64,000 nt of DNA from Actinomycetes bacterium (GCA_024637035.1 JAGXFW010000014.1:177904-241903), one strand, 5' to 3'; positions 1 to 8,940 are shown, counted from the first letter of the stretch. A program made the numbers and translations. The notes: a model not told the origin generated them from the sequence alone.

Positions 1-172
1 CCGCCACGACCACCAAGAAGAGTTCGTCGAGTTGGTGGATTGAGGCCTCGAGCGTGGCTTGGTCGTCGCGGGCGGCCTCGTACCGGGCCAGAGCCACCTG
101 GAGCCCCGCGAGCAGGCGCCGCACCTCGGCGAGGAGCTGCTCGTGACTATGAGTGAGGATCTTATTCAGCAC
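1..172 (-). CDS. N-terminal fragment of an unidentified helical protein
   Basis: The first 57 codons of a leftward gene that runs off the left edge. The GTG start at 172 has a GGGGAG Shine-Dalgarno about 7 nt upstream. The fragment begins VLNKILTHSHEQLLAEVRR and is rich in Glu, Arg, Leu and Ala with hydrophobic spacing typical of a long amphipathic helix or coiled coil. There is no signal peptide or membrane segment in the visible part. I do not recognise the family from this piece. The ribosome site and clean helix-like composition make it more likely coding than the overlapping 100-residue frame further right. Confidence 0.5.
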   Translation of the reverse strand, partial: MLNKILTHSHEQLLAEVRRLLAGLQVALARYEAARDDQATLEASIHQLDELFLVVVA

Positions 173-316
173 CAGACGGCTCCCCGGTCGACGAGGTCAT
201 CACGGCCAAAGATACCACGCTAGCCTCGCGATCCTGCCTCGGGGCGGTCCTCCCGGCGGTCCTCACGGCGGTCCTCGCGCTGTTGCCCAGCCTCGGTTCC
301 GGCCGAGCGGAGGAGT

Positions 317-799
317 CTAGTTGCCGTCGAGGCCGCTGCGCACGAGTTCCTGGAATACGACGGGGTCCAGGACGTAGGCCAGCGCCAAGGTGCCCACAAG
401 GATGTTCACCGAGAGCCAACGCGTATAGCGGCCCCGAGTGCGCACCAACAAGATCATGGCGCACACCGCCATCACTGCCGGTCCGACAAGCTTGATATCC
501 CCCAGAGGCACGCGGTAGCCGGCGACCGTGCGCTCCGAGGTCCCCAGGAACGCCGCCAGATCGAAACTCACTCCGAAGATGACCAAGAGGAACTCAAGAA
601 CGAGTGTGGCCAGCAGCGCGCGAGACGCCCAGCGGGTCGTCTCGCCTTCGGTGCGGTACACCTGGTAGGCCACACTCCCGGTGAGGGCGATGAGCAACAC
701 GAGAGGGCTCTTCGCCAGCAGCCCGATCAAGGCCCCCACCACGACGATGATCGAGAGGACGAGACAGATCGTTCCGGCGTGCTTCGTCGGCTTGGCCAA
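317..799 (-). CDS. Small integral membrane protein, unknown function
   Basis: About 160 residues with four predicted membrane spans: CLVLSIIVVVGALIGLLA near the N-terminus, LLIALTGSVAYQVY, a span around LLATLVLEFLLVIFGV, and a C-terminal pair around VGPAVMAVCAMILLV and VNILVGTLALAYVL. I chose the TTG at 799 because an AAGGGGGA ribosome site lies just before it and the protein then opens directly into the first span; reading further upstream adds a low-quality Arg-rich stretch. The gene diverges from the aquaporin across a roughly 290-bp gap. Function is not recognisable; the topology would fit a small inner-membrane protein. Confidence 0.6.
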   Translation of the reverse strand: MAKPTKHAGTICLVLSIIVVVGALIGLLAKSPLVLLIALTGSVAYQVYRTEGETTRWASRALLATLVLEFLLVIFGVSFDLAAFLGTSERTVAGYRVPLGDIKLVGPAVMAVCAMILLVRTRGRYTRWLSVNILVGTLALAYVLDPVVFQELVRSGLDGN

Positions 800-1087
800 C
801 AGATCCCCCTTCGAGCGTGAACTCGACGATCGGACACCGTCACCCGATCGCCCCGGTTCGCACAGCCTACCACCCGCCCGCTGAACTCGAAGCTCCTTTT
901 CGGCACAAAGAACCGCTACGCCTCCTCGCCTCCGGGAAAGGTTCTCGCGTGCCTCGCCCGCCCGTGGTATTCTTTTACACATATAACTGACCACGTCATC
1001 TAGCGGAGCATTCGGTGCCCTGGAAGGACCGCGCGCCTCGCATGTTCTCAGGCGACGGTTGGTCCTAGGCGGGGAAACGGTGACCTC

Positions 1088-1825
1088 ATGAAGAGCGTTC
1101 GCGCATGCCTGGCAGAGTTCATCGGGACGTTCGCTCTGGTGTTCGCGGGCGCGGGAGCCATCATGTCCGGTGCGGCTACCGGCTCTCCCAACCAAATCGG
1201 GATCGCGCTGACGTTCGGGTTGACTGTCATGGTGGTGGTCTACGCACTTGGTCACGTTTCGGGCGCCCACATCAACCCCGCCGTCACCATCGCCTTTGCG
1301 GCGATCGGCCACTTCCCGTGGCGCCGGGTGCCCGGATACGTGGCCGCCCAGTCGGCCGCCGCGATCGCGGCGGCCGCCATCCTGCGGATATCTTTGGGCC
1401 CGGTGGCCGGGGTGGGCGCGACACTGCCGACGGTGACTCCCACGAACGCCCTGGTCCTTGAGGCCATACTCACCGGCATCTTGATGGTGGTGATCGTGTC
1501 GGTGGCGACGGATGCGCGAGCCGTGGGGGGCATCGCCGGCGCCGCTATCGGCGCCACGGTCGGGCTCGCGGCCCTGTGGGCCGGACCACTCACCGGGGCC
1601 TCCATGAACCCGGCGCGCTCACTCGGGCCCGCCCTGGTGAGTGGCGATCTGAGTGCGATCTGGGTCTACCTGGTGGGTCCCGTCGCGGGCGCGCTCGCGG
1701 GAGGCATAGCCTACCAGGTCGTGGCCGGACGCAAGGCCGCGCCGGGACTCGGCGAGATCACAGAGTTCATGCGCGCTCACGTGGGCCCAAGAAGCCTACG
1801 AGCCGGCCGGCCGGATCGATCCTAG
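1088..1825 (+). CDS. Aquaporin / glycerol facilitator (MIP family)
   Basis: A channel of 245 residues, the usual MIP length. The two hallmark half-helix motifs are intact: HINPAVT with NPA at residues 63-65, and MNPARS with NPA at 174-176. Six hydrophobic spans can be traced, and the Arg following the second NPA supplies the selectivity-filter arginine. Small residues around the pore lean towards a water channel (AqpZ/AqpM-like) rather than GlpF, but this cannot be settled by eye and no glycerol kinase is nearby. Its TAG stop shares the palindrome CTAG with the stop of the convergent PadR gene, so the two coding regions overlap by 4 nt. Confidence 0.9.
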   Translation: MKSVRACLAEFIGTFALVFAGAGAIMSGAATGSPNQIGIALTFGLTVMVVVYALGHVSGAHINPAVTIAFAAIGHFPWRRVPGYVAAQSAAAIAAAAILRISLGPVAGVGATLPTVTPTNALVLEAILTGILMVVIVSVATDARAVGGIAGAAIGATVGLAALWAGPLTGASMNPARSLGPALVSGDLSAIWVYLVGPVAGALAGGIAYQVVAGRKAAPGLGEITEFMRAHVGPRSLRAGRPDRS

Positions 1826-2337
1826 GAGCCCTCGCGGCCCTCGCGGCCCTTTGAGTCCAGTGGGCCTTTCGCGCCTTTCCGGTCTTCGCTGCCCGCCCCG
1901 ATCTCGCCCCTTCCACCGTCGCGCCGTAGTTCCTCGAAGTCCTCGAGGAACGCCTGGATGGCGTCACGATGACCCCTCAGTGTGTCGGCCCACCGGTCCA
2001 AGCAGGCGTCGCCCAGGTTGGTTAGGCTATAGAGGCGCCGGGCCGGCCCGCCCCCTTCCGTGTCCCACTCGGAGGTGACCAGGTTGAAGCGTTCCATGCG
2101 GCGCAACGTGCGATACAGACCTCCGGAGTCAGGGCCCGTCTCACCGCCTAGGGGCATGGAGCGGAGGCGCTCCGCCATGTCGTAGCCGCTCAGGCACTCG
2201 TGTTCCGCGATCGCAAGCAGGGCGGCGGGTGAGGTGAACTTCCCGATGTTCTTCCCCGTGCAGGCGCAGTCGTCTAGATCGCAGACCTCATCTGGTTCTC
2301 GCGCAACTGACTCCTGCGTGTGGTCTTCGTGGTCCAT
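1822..2337 (-). CDS. PadR-family regulator with N-terminal cysteine cluster
   Basis: A winged-helix repressor of about 171 residues. The body (FTSPAALLAIAEHECLSGYD, then a Gly-Leu-Tyr-Arg-Thr recognition helix and a LYSLTNLGDACLDRW wing) is typical PadR. Before it sits CDLDDCACTGKNI, a CxxxxCxC cluster also found in a subgroup of anaerobe PadR proteins and plausibly a metal or redox site (inference). I start at the ATG at 2337, which has GGGAG about 9 nt upstream; an in-frame GTG or ATG further up lacks a site. The C-terminal tail is a low-complexity Gly/Glu/Lys/Arg segment. It is convergent with the aquaporin gene. Confidence 0.8.
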   Translation of the reverse strand: MDHEDHTQESVAREPDEVCDLDDCACTGKNIGKFTSPAALLAIAEHECLSGYDMAERLRSMPLGGETGPDSGGLYRTLRRMERFNLVTSEWDTEGGGPARRLYSLTNLGDACLDRWADTLRGHRDAIQAFLEDFEELRRDGGRGEIGAGSEDRKGAKGPLDSKGREGREGS

Positions 2338-2529
2338 GGCACCTGTCTCCCGAACACGTGTGCGCCGCTGCTTCATATCTTAGCGCAAGGCAGAGCGCTC
2401 CCCGCGAAGGGGCGGACTCATGAAGGAGCGAAGCACATGGTCCTAGCGGTGCCGCCCGAGGACCTTCGTCGCCCCCCGGGCGAGTTCACCCTTGGCATCC
2501 AGGTCGCGTTGCACGGTCTTTGCCCACCG

Positions 2530-3801
2530 TCACGCGGCAGGCCCGGGTAGCGGAGGCATCACCACCACCGCGTTGCAGCCTCTTGCCTTTGCCAGTAGCA
2601 GCGCCTCTTCAGCAAGGCGAAGGGCGCCGTCGACATCAATGGCTCCACAGTTCGCGGCAGCAACACCGATGCTCATCGTGACAGGGATCTCCCCTTTGCT
2701 CGTCGTCACAGAGGTGCTCGAGACCGAGGCGCGAAGCCGCTCGGCAACGCTGGCGGCTGTAGCCAGAGAAGTCTCCGGGAGGAGCATGAGGAACTCCTCC
2801 CCTCCGTAGCGCCCCGCGAGGTCATACGAACGGACACAGGTGCCGAGCCGCCGTGCGACCTCGCGGAGCACCTCGTCACCCGCTTCGTGACCGTACTCGT
2901 CGTTCACCAGTGTGAGGCGGTCCACGTCGGCGAAGATCACGCCGAGGGCGCCGACCAGAGGTCGCTCCGCCAGGCGTGCCATACGGCTGCACTCCTCGAC
3001 TGCGCGCTCGTAGATCGCCCCCCGACTGCTGAGACCGGTGAGGTTGTCAGTGCTCGACTGGGCCAAGAGCTGCCGCTCACGAATATCGAACCGACGAGTC
3101 GCCCCCCTGAGGACATAGAGTGAGAGCGCAACCAGGATGGAGATGACCACCAGGATCATCACGGTGATGTAGGCGACCACCGCCCGGAGTTCGCGGATCG
3201 TGCCGGTTATATCTTGATAGACCTCGAACGAACCGACGACCTGGCCCTGTCGGTCGAAGATCGGAACGTAGGTCTCGACCACGTCGCGATCGAACCTGGT
3301 CTCTTCCTGCAGGTCGATGACCTCGTCCTTGCTCTCGAGCTTCGAATCGACCGTGCCGGCAAGCGCCCGGCCCAGCCGCTCGTTCTCTTGGTCGATGATG
3401 CCAATTATCTTCGCATCGGTGCTGTACACGATGCGTGCCTCGGTGTCGTAAACCTTGATCTTGACGATGTCGAAGGGCTCGACGATTTGATCGAGCTGCG
3501 CATCGAGTCGGACGGCATCGTCTTTGGTCACGTCGAGCACGAGGCGCCCACCCGCTTCCTCAGACAAGAGGTCATCCGCGTGACTCACCACTATGGCCAT
3601 GCCTAGGCGCGTTGCCAGATCCTCGGCCTCATGGATGACTCGGTCCGAGAGCACGAAGAAGACGCCCAGAGACACCAGCACCACGGCGGCCAACCCACCC
3701 ACGACGGAAACCCAGATCGCGCGACGCATGACTCGCGCCCCCGAAGTCCTCAGCTTGGCGTCGAGCGGTGCGTCAGGCGCGGATCCCCTGGAAATCTTCA
3801 T
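2530..3801 (-). CDS. Membrane-bound diguanylate cyclase (GGDEF)
   Basis: Makes cyclic di-GMP from two GTP at the inner membrane. The 423-residue protein has a membrane span at about 28-51, an extracytoplasmic sensor region at 52-208 (single-Cache-like), a second span at about 209-231, and a C-terminal GGDEF domain. The signature is GGEEF at 333-337, and an inhibitory RxxD site (RSYD, 324-327) sits exactly five residues before it, so product inhibition is expected. Metal Asp292 lies in FADVD. I chose the ATG at 3801 because TTGAGGCG precedes it at good spacing; an in-frame GTG at 3855 has no ribosome site. Confidence 0.88.
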   Translation of the reverse strand: MKISRGSAPDAPLDAKLRTSGARVMRRAIWVSVVGGLAAVVLVSLGVFFVLSDRVIHEAEDLATRLGMAIVVSHADDLLSEEAGGRLVLDVTKDDAVRLDAQLDQIVEPFDIVKIKVYDTEARIVYSTDAKIIGIIDQENERLGRALAGTVDSKLESKDEVIDLQEETRFDRDVVETYVPIFDRQGQVVGSFEVYQDITGTIRELRAVVAYITVMILVVISILVALSLYVLRGATRRFDIRERQLLAQSSTDNLTGLSSRGAIYERAVEECSRMARLAERPLVGALGVIFADVDRLTLVNDEYGHEAGDEVLREVARRLGTCVRSYDLAGRYGGEEFLMLLPETSLATAASVAERLRASVSSTSVTTSKGEIPVTMSIGVAAANCGAIDVDGALRLAEEALLLAKARGCNAVVVMPPLPGPAA

Positions 3802-4003
3802 CTGAATCGCCTCAAGATGTCCCGAACCTCCCCGAACGCCAGTCAGTGTCGCCACAAGGCTTTGCCTGTACGACTCATAGTATCGACACTACGCGCACTG
3901 AACCATAGCCCCTCAGGATCGCGTACGCCGGGGACTCCGGCCTCGGGGCGCAAAGGCGGGGCGCTGCTCCGACCCGAAGTCTTGATTTCCCCTCGTGCGC
4001 GGA

Positions 4004-4037
4004 GTACCATTCATTGCGTAGTACCATTCATTGTGTA
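4004..4037. repeat. Two head-to-tail 17-bp repeats upstream of a padR gene
   Basis: Two abutting copies of GTACCATTCATTG(C/T)GTA at 4004-4020 and 4021-4037, identical at 16 of 17 positions. They lie 37 bp before the PadR start, in the only AT-richer stretch of this intergenic region. A tandem operator for autoregulation by the PadR protein is the simplest reading, although PadR sites are more often inverted than direct repeats. Confidence 0.75.
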
Positions 4038-4060
4038 CTAGTGTTCGATGCGTTGTATTA

Positions 4061-4066
4061 AGGAGG
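4061..4066 (+). promoter_or_regulatory. Strong Shine-Dalgarno that places the padR start at TTG 4074
   Basis: AGGAGG ends one base before the ATG at 4068, too close for initiation, but is 7 nt from the in-frame TTG at 4074. This argues for TTG 4074 as the working start. Confidence 0.6.
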
Positions 4067-4073
4067 CATGACG

Positions 4074-4415
4074 TTGGACAGCTTCTCCTCCTGGGTGGCT
4101 CAGCTCAGAAAGGGAGTGGTCGAGCTGCTCGTGCTGCGGCTACTCGCGGCCCGTGGCCCCTTGCATGGGTATGCCATATCCCGTCACCTACAGGAATTGG
4201 GGGAGACCGTGGCAGGCGAGAGCACTGTCTACCCCGTGCTCAAACGACTCGAGGCCGAGAGCCTTGTGACCGGCGCCTGGCTCCAGGAGGGCGACGCCCC
4301 CCCACGCAAAGACTACGAAGTGACCGAGGCCGGCCGGGAGTTCCTGGTCAGAGCATCGGAGCAGTGGCAGACACTCCACAACGCACTCAGGCTTCTCGAG
4401 GAGGAGACGCGATGA
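4074..4415 (+). CDS. PadR-family transcriptional regulator
   Basis: A small winged-helix protein (113-115 residues) starting with the WVAQLRKGVVELLVL helix typical of short PadR proteins, followed by GPLHGYAISRHL, STVYPVLKRLEAESLV (recognition helix) and the wing RKDYEVTEAGREFL. TTG 4074 is preferred over ATG 4068 because of Shine-Dalgarno spacing. Its stop overlaps the start of the next gene as ATGA, the usual arrangement in which PadR controls its own promoter and a downstream HAAS-domain membrane protein. The 17-bp tandem repeat just upstream is the likely operator. Confidence 0.87.
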   Translation: MDSFSSWVAQLRKGVVELLVLRLLAARGPLHGYAISRHLQELGETVAGESTVYPVLKRLEAESLVTGAWLQEGDAPPRKDYEVTEAGREFLVRASEQWQTLHNALRLLEEETR

Positions 4416-5527
4416 ACCCCGCCCATGACGCCCGCCTCGATGGCGATCCTAGAAGCGCGCTCCTGGACGACTACCTCACGCGACTCGAGGAGGCGCTCGA
4501 GTTGCTCGGACCGGTCGAGGCAGCCGAGATCCGCACAGAGGTCGCCTCGTACCTCTCTGAGGCCGCGCGCGACGGTCGGGTCGACGAGGTGCTCGGTACG
4601 ATGGGTGCCCCGGAATCGTTCGCCGCGGGCATCCTTTCCGAGCGCGGGATGCTCGCTCCGCCCAGCCCCTTGCCGATGCCAAGCAACGCCCGCACCACGG
4701 TGGCCGCCGTCGTGGACGTCGTGGTCGCGTTGGCCCCGCTTGCGCTGGCGTTGCCGCTGACACTCGTGGTCCCCGTGTTCTCCTCTTCCACGGGCGTCAC
4801 CACACTCACTTGGATAGGGCGCTTCGTCGCGGCCGGGGTCCTGTTGGTCACGATCGGCGTGTGGCCCTGGTACTACTGGCGCGGCCGCAAACGCCCGGGA
4901 CGGAACCAAAGCGTCGGAAGGAACGTCGCGGGACTCAGACTCGTCCGGGCGGGTGGCGAGCTGCGGGTGGTGCGGACGAACGACATGCCGCACGGGCGGC
5001 GAGGCATGGCACGTACGGGAGCAGTCATCGGATTCCTCGTGGCCTTGTGGATCGTGGGAGGCATGGCGTACCTGCTTGGCTACGCCGTCATCCGTGGCCC
5101 ATACACGCCACCCGACCTCACCCTCAGCGTCGTCGCGCAAGACGCCGGCAGCGCGGTCGGAATGACCACGCAGCTCACGGCGGCGATCGTGCAGGCGATC
5201 TCCGCGGGGCAGGCCACGGGAGCACCACCCCCCGACCTCCTGGAGGGAACAGCGCTCCAAGAGTATCCCGAGCTCCTCGAATCGGCGAAGGCCAACGCGG
5301 CCGAGACGTACGAAACACAGTGGATCTCCGAGACGACGTACGTCGACCCGGAGTCCCCGTTCCTCTCCGACGCCACGTTCCGTGTCGAAGGGGTCGAGCA
5401 CGGAGACCACAACCGCACGTTGCGCTTCACCGTGCGCAAACACACCGAGTTCACGGATGACGGCATGTCCGGTGTCACCACCTACCGGATCTCGCACATC
5501 GAGATCGGTGAGAGCTGGGCGCCGTGA
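4412..5527 (+). CDS. HAAS-domain (DUF1700-like) membrane protein with RDD-like segment
   Basis: A protein of 371 residues. Residues 1-75 form a helical HAAS/DUF1700-type domain (YLTRLEEALELLGPVEAAEI, then EVLGTMGAPESFA), the usual partner of PadR regulators. Two membrane spans follow around residues 95-120 and 125-150, then a segment NQSVGRNVAGLRLV resembling an RDD loop, a third span near 205-230, and a C-terminal extracytoplasmic region of about 130 residues rich in Thr and Glu. ATG 4412 overlaps the padR stop as ATGA and has GAGGAG upstream, so the pair is translationally coupled. The ligand or cargo is unknown; these pairs often respond to envelope stress. Confidence 0.8.
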   Translation: MNPAHDARLDGDPRSALLDDYLTRLEEALELLGPVEAAEIRTEVASYLSEAARDGRVDEVLGTMGAPESFAAGILSERGMLAPPSPLPMPSNARTTVAAVVDVVVALAPLALALPLTLVVPVFSSSTGVTTLTWIGRFVAAGVLLVTIGVWPWYYWRGRKRPGRNQSVGRNVAGLRLVRAGGELRVVRTNDMPHGRRGMARTGAVIGFLVALWIVGGMAYLLGYAVIRGPYTPPDLTLSVVAQDAGSAVGMTTQLTAAIVQAISAGQATGAPPPDLLEGTALQEYPELLESAKANAAETYETQWISETTYVDPESPFLSDATFRVEGVEHGDHNRTLRFTVRKHTEFTDDGMSGVTTYRISHIEIGESWAP

Positions 5528-5611
5528 GGACACCAGCGGCTCTCACCCGGCGCGACAGGCATTGGCGAACGTGACGGACTCAGCCGCCGCGCGAACCGGT
5601 ATCATCTCGTC

Positions 5612-6772
5612 GTGACCGATCGGCCGAACAACATGCCATCTCCCGACTTCGACCGGGTCGTGGACCGCACAGGCACGGCCAGTCTGAAGTGGGGTCGCTA
5701 CGGGCCGGATGTGCTTCCACTTTGGGTGGCCGATATGGACTTCGAGGCGCCCGCGCCGGTGATCGAAGCCGTGCAGACCCTCGCGTCGCACGGTGTCTAT
5801 GGCTACGCGCACATGCCGGACTCCTTGCTCGAGGCGATCACGACCCATCTCGCGGCGACATACTCCTGGGCTGTGCACCCCGATTGGATCGTGTATACCC
5901 CCGGCGTCGTGCCCGCGCTGAACGTCGTCTGCCGGGCCTACGCAGGGCTCGGCGAGGGCGTCATGACGCTCATTCCCGCCTATCCCCCGTTCCTAGAGGC
6001 TCCACCGAACCAGGAGCGGCGTCTCCAGACGGTGTCCGCGCGCCTCGATGAGACCGGTCGATGGCGCATGCCGCTCGAAGAGATGGAGCGGGTGGTGGAT
6101 GGGTCGACGCGCGTACTGCTCCTCTGCCACCCCCAGAACCCCCTCGGGCGGGCATGGGAGCGCGCCGAACTCGAGATAGTGGTGGATTTCTGCCGCCGGC
6201 ACGACCTGGTGCTCTGCTCCGACGAGATCCACTGCGACCTGTTGCTCGACCTCGTGGAACACGTTCCCGCCACCCTGGTCGCCCCAGACGCCGACGCGTT
6301 CACTGTCACCCTGATGTCGCCCAGCAAGACCTTCAACGTGCCCGGCCTCAACTTCGCGTACGCGATCATTCCGGATGCCCGGCTTCGGCAGGCCTTCAAA
6401 CAGGCGGCCAGGGGCCTCTTCTCGCTGCCCGGCTGCTTCTCGGTGGTGGCGGCCGAAGCCTGCTATCGCGGGGGCGGGCCGTGGCTCGCGGCCCTTCTCG
6501 AGTACCTACGAGGCAACCGCGCCGTGATGGAGGAGTGGGTCGCCGGTCTGGGTTCCGGGATCACCACGACGCACGTGGAGGCCACGTATCTGGCATGGCT
6601 CGACGTTCGCGCGTTGGGATCGGAAGATCCAGCCGCCCACTGCGTGGCGGCCGGCGTGGGGCTCTCCGACGGCCGGGCGTTCGGCACGCCCGGGTTCCTG
6701 CGGCTCAACTTCGGGTGCCCGCGCAGTACGCTGGAGACTGCCCTGCGGCGACTGGACGACGCCTTGGGTTAG
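5612..6772 (+). CDS. MalY/PatB-family PLP-dependent C-S lyase (cystathionine beta-lyase type)
   Basis: A fold-type I PLP enzyme of 386 residues, normal for MalY/PatB. The N-terminal signature LPLWVADMDFEAP, the cofactor residues CHPQNPLGR (Asn176), SDEIHCDL (Asp204) and the Schiff-base lysine in SPSKTFNVPG (Lys239) are intact, as is the C-terminal FLRLNFGCPR arginine. Members cleave cystathionine or cysteine conjugates to pyruvate, ammonia and a thiol. The GTG at 5612 has no Shine-Dalgarno but follows a TATCAT hexamer by 5 nt, suggesting a leaderless message; an in-frame ATG at 5633 is the alternative. Confidence 0.85.
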   Translation: MTDRPNNMPSPDFDRVVDRTGTASLKWGRYGPDVLPLWVADMDFEAPAPVIEAVQTLASHGVYGYAHMPDSLLEAITTHLAATYSWAVHPDWIVYTPGVVPALNVVCRAYAGLGEGVMTLIPAYPPFLEAPPNQERRLQTVSARLDETGRWRMPLEEMERVVDGSTRVLLLCHPQNPLGRAWERAELEIVVDFCRRHDLVLCSDEIHCDLLLDLVEHVPATLVAPDADAFTVTLMSPSKTFNVPGLNFAYAIIPDARLRQAFKQAARGLFSLPGCFSVVAAEACYRGGGPWLAALLEYLRGNRAVMEEWVAGLGSGITTTHVEATYLAWLDVRALGSEDPAAHCVAAGVGLSDGRAFGTPGFLRLNFGCPRSTLETALRRLDDALG

Positions 6773-6875
6773 GACTCGCCGGAGGGCTTGTCGGCCGCCG
6801 CCCTCGTCGGCCGCGGCTCTTGCCGACGATGCCGCGCTCCGGGAGTCCGTCGGCGCCGGCACGGCGCCGAGGACC

Positions 6876-7889
6876 TCAGGCCTCGGGGCCAGACTCCTCG
6901 GGCCCGGACTCCTCGGGGTAGAGCCCCCTCACGCGGGCGTGCAACCGGGCGAGGCCGAGGAGCGTGTCGATGTGCGGCGCCGAGACCCCGACCTTGGCGG
7001 CGATCTCGGCTACAACGGTCACGAGGGCGTCCAGTTCCACCGCCTTCCCGGCTTCGACGTCGCGCAACATCGAGGTCTTGAACGCGCCGAGTTCCCTGGT
7101 CAGTGCGTTCCGCTCTTCTCCGCTCTGGGCGATGGGGCACCCGATCTTATCGCCTGTCGCCGAGGCTTCGGCCATGACCCCGAGGCAGAACCGGTTCACC
7201 AGGGGGTCGTCGAGGATCCGGTCGCACGTGGCCCCGGTGAGACCCGAGATGGGGTTCATGGTCATGTTGCCCCAGAGCTTGTACCAGATCTCGGATTGGA
7301 TGGACGGGACGACCCGGGTTTCGATGCCTGCGCCGGCAAGCATGTCCGCCACGGCGCGCAGCCGTTCCGAATCGCCGCCGGAGGGTTCCCCGATCATGAC
7401 CAGGTTTCCCGCCACGTGACGCACCAAGCCGGGCTCGGCCACGGCGCAACTCATATGCACCACGCCTCCCAGGACATGGTGAGTGGGGATCGCATCCGCG
7501 ATCGCTCCCCCCGCGTCAACGGCCTCGAGGCGCATGCCCTCGAACTCCCCACCGAACCCGTCGAAGAACCACCACGGCACTCCATTCATGGCGGTGAGCA
7601 CCACCGTCTCCGGGCCGAGGAGCGGAGCGATGCCCGCCGCCACTTCTTTCATCGCGGTCGCCTTCACGGACACGACGACGAGGTCCTGCGTACCGAGTTC
7701 GGCCGGATCGTCCGACACCTGCACCAGTACCGTGTGCAGGTCATCGCCCATCTGCAGACGCCAGCCTCCCTCGCGCACGGCGGCCAACGTGTCGCCGCGG
7801 GCTACGGCGCACACTTCGTTCCCTGCTATCGCCAGCCGGACGCCTAGATACCCACCGATCGCGCCCGCTCCATACACGCATACCTTCAC
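6876..7889 (-). CDS. 2-Dehydropantoate 2-reductase family (PanE/ApbA-like)
   Basis: An NAD(P)-dependent ketoacid reductase of 337 residues. It opens with the Rossmann motif VYGAGAIGGYLG, has VSVKATAM at the nicotinamide site and a C-terminal helical domain with WYKLWGNMTMNPISGLTGA, where the family's catalytic Lys and Asn lie. GTG 7889 follows AGGGGG and overlaps the stop of the upstream methyltransferase gene as GTGA. True PanE makes pantoate for CoA, but many paralogues act on other substrates and the coupling to a UroD-like methyltransferase hints at a different role. The tail carries a repeat EESGPEESGPEA of no known function. Confidence 0.78.
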   Translation of the reverse strand: MKVCVYGAGAIGGYLGVRLAIAGNEVCAVARGDTLAAVREGGWRLQMGDDLHTVLVQVSDDPAELGTQDLVVVSVKATAMKEVAAGIAPLLGPETVVLTAMNGVPWWFFDGFGGEFEGMRLEAVDAGGAIADAIPTHHVLGGVVHMSCAVAEPGLVRHVAGNLVMIGEPSGGDSERLRAVADMLAGAGIETRVVPSIQSEIWYKLWGNMTMNPISGLTGATCDRILDDPLVNRFCLGVMAEASATGDKIGCPIAQSGEERNALTRELGAFKTSMLRDVEAGKAVELDALVTVVAEIAAKVGVSAPHIDTLLGLARLHARVRGLYPEESGPEESGPEA

Positions 7890-8940
7890 GTCGCCCCCTG
7901 TCCGATATCTCGTACGGCCTCGATGAAGGCCTCGATGTTCGCCCTGGGGGTGAAGTCTACGTCGTAGGCGGGGGACAACACCAGGCCCGCGGGGCCGATC
8001 TCCGCGACGCTCCGCGCCACCTCGCGCCGGATCTCGTCGGGAGTGCCGGTGTCCCACAACGCGGCGGTGCCCACCGTTCCCCAGAAGGCCGGGCGCGGCC
8101 CCAGGGCACGTCTGATCGCGGCAGCGTCCATGCAATCGGGCGCCAACGGATTCACTACGTCCACTCCGATCTCTACGAGTTCGGGGGTCAGACGCGTGAA
8201 GTCGCCGTCGGAGTGATAGAACACCCGCACCTCCGGTCGCACCTGCCTAGCCGTTTCGATCAGCTGGATCATCCGCGGCTTGAAGAAGCGCTGCCATGTG
8301 GCCGGACTGATGAGCATGCCGTGCGAACCTGCGACGTCGTCGTCGAGGAGGAGCACGTCCACCCCAGCCTCGACGATCGCCACGCAATTGCGAAGCGACA
8401 TGGCGGTCAGCTGGTCCAGCAAGTAGTCCACAAGGGCGGGACGCTCCAGAAGGTCGGCCATGAAACGCTGGAAACCGCGGAGCCGGTACGCCGACTCGAA
8501 CAACTCTCCGCCGAGGTGAGGAGGCGCGCCGGCAACGGCCAGCCCGCGATCCTGCAGGCGCCGCACCTCGGCGGGCAGGCCTTCGTGACGCCTCGGGTCG
8601 GTGAGGCCCGCCGCGATCCGTTCGACGAACTCCCCTATAGCGCCGCCGCGGGCCAGCGGATGTGCGCCGGGACTCTCGGGATGGTAGAGCCCCATTCCTC
8701 ATAGACCCGCAGCTGAGCCACGCTGCCCACGTGGACGTCCGGGGGCAGCGAATCGAGATACGAGAAGAAGTCCTCCTGATCCGGCGAAGGATCGAATCCC
8801 ACGAAGCGCACGTCGGTGTCGAAGAGTTCGTCGCCGTCGCGGGCGCCGAAGAGCGGTTGCTGGAAGAAACCAAGCGCGCACGGGATGGCGTCGGGCCGGT
8901 CGCCCGCCAGCGCGGCGAGCACTCTGTCGCGAGGAGTCAC
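7886..8940 (-). pseudogene. UroD/MtaA-like corrinoid methyltransferase gene with a one-base frameshift
   Basis: Two frames together make one 351-residue protein of the uroporphyrinogen decarboxylase superfamily, MtaA/CmuA-like branch. The first part runs from GTG 8940 (GAGGAGGGA upstream) through VTPRDRVLAALAGDRPDAIP to VYEEWG; the second continues LYHPESPGAHPLARGG. One G added to the G-run (sense strand) at 8690-8693 joins them exactly. The C-terminal half keeps VFYHSDGD, VVNPLAPDCMD and WGTVGTAALW, similar to methylcobamide:coenzyme methyltransferases. It is followed, with a GTGA overlap, by the PanE-like gene. Either a real lesion or a homopolymer base-call error; the rest of the sequence shows no other decay. 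Confidence 0.8.

Noticed and set aside
162..464. 100-residue reading frame on the minus strand
   Set aside because: It overlaps the better-supported membrane protein and the left-edge gene, is Arg/Pro-rich and has no ribosome site.
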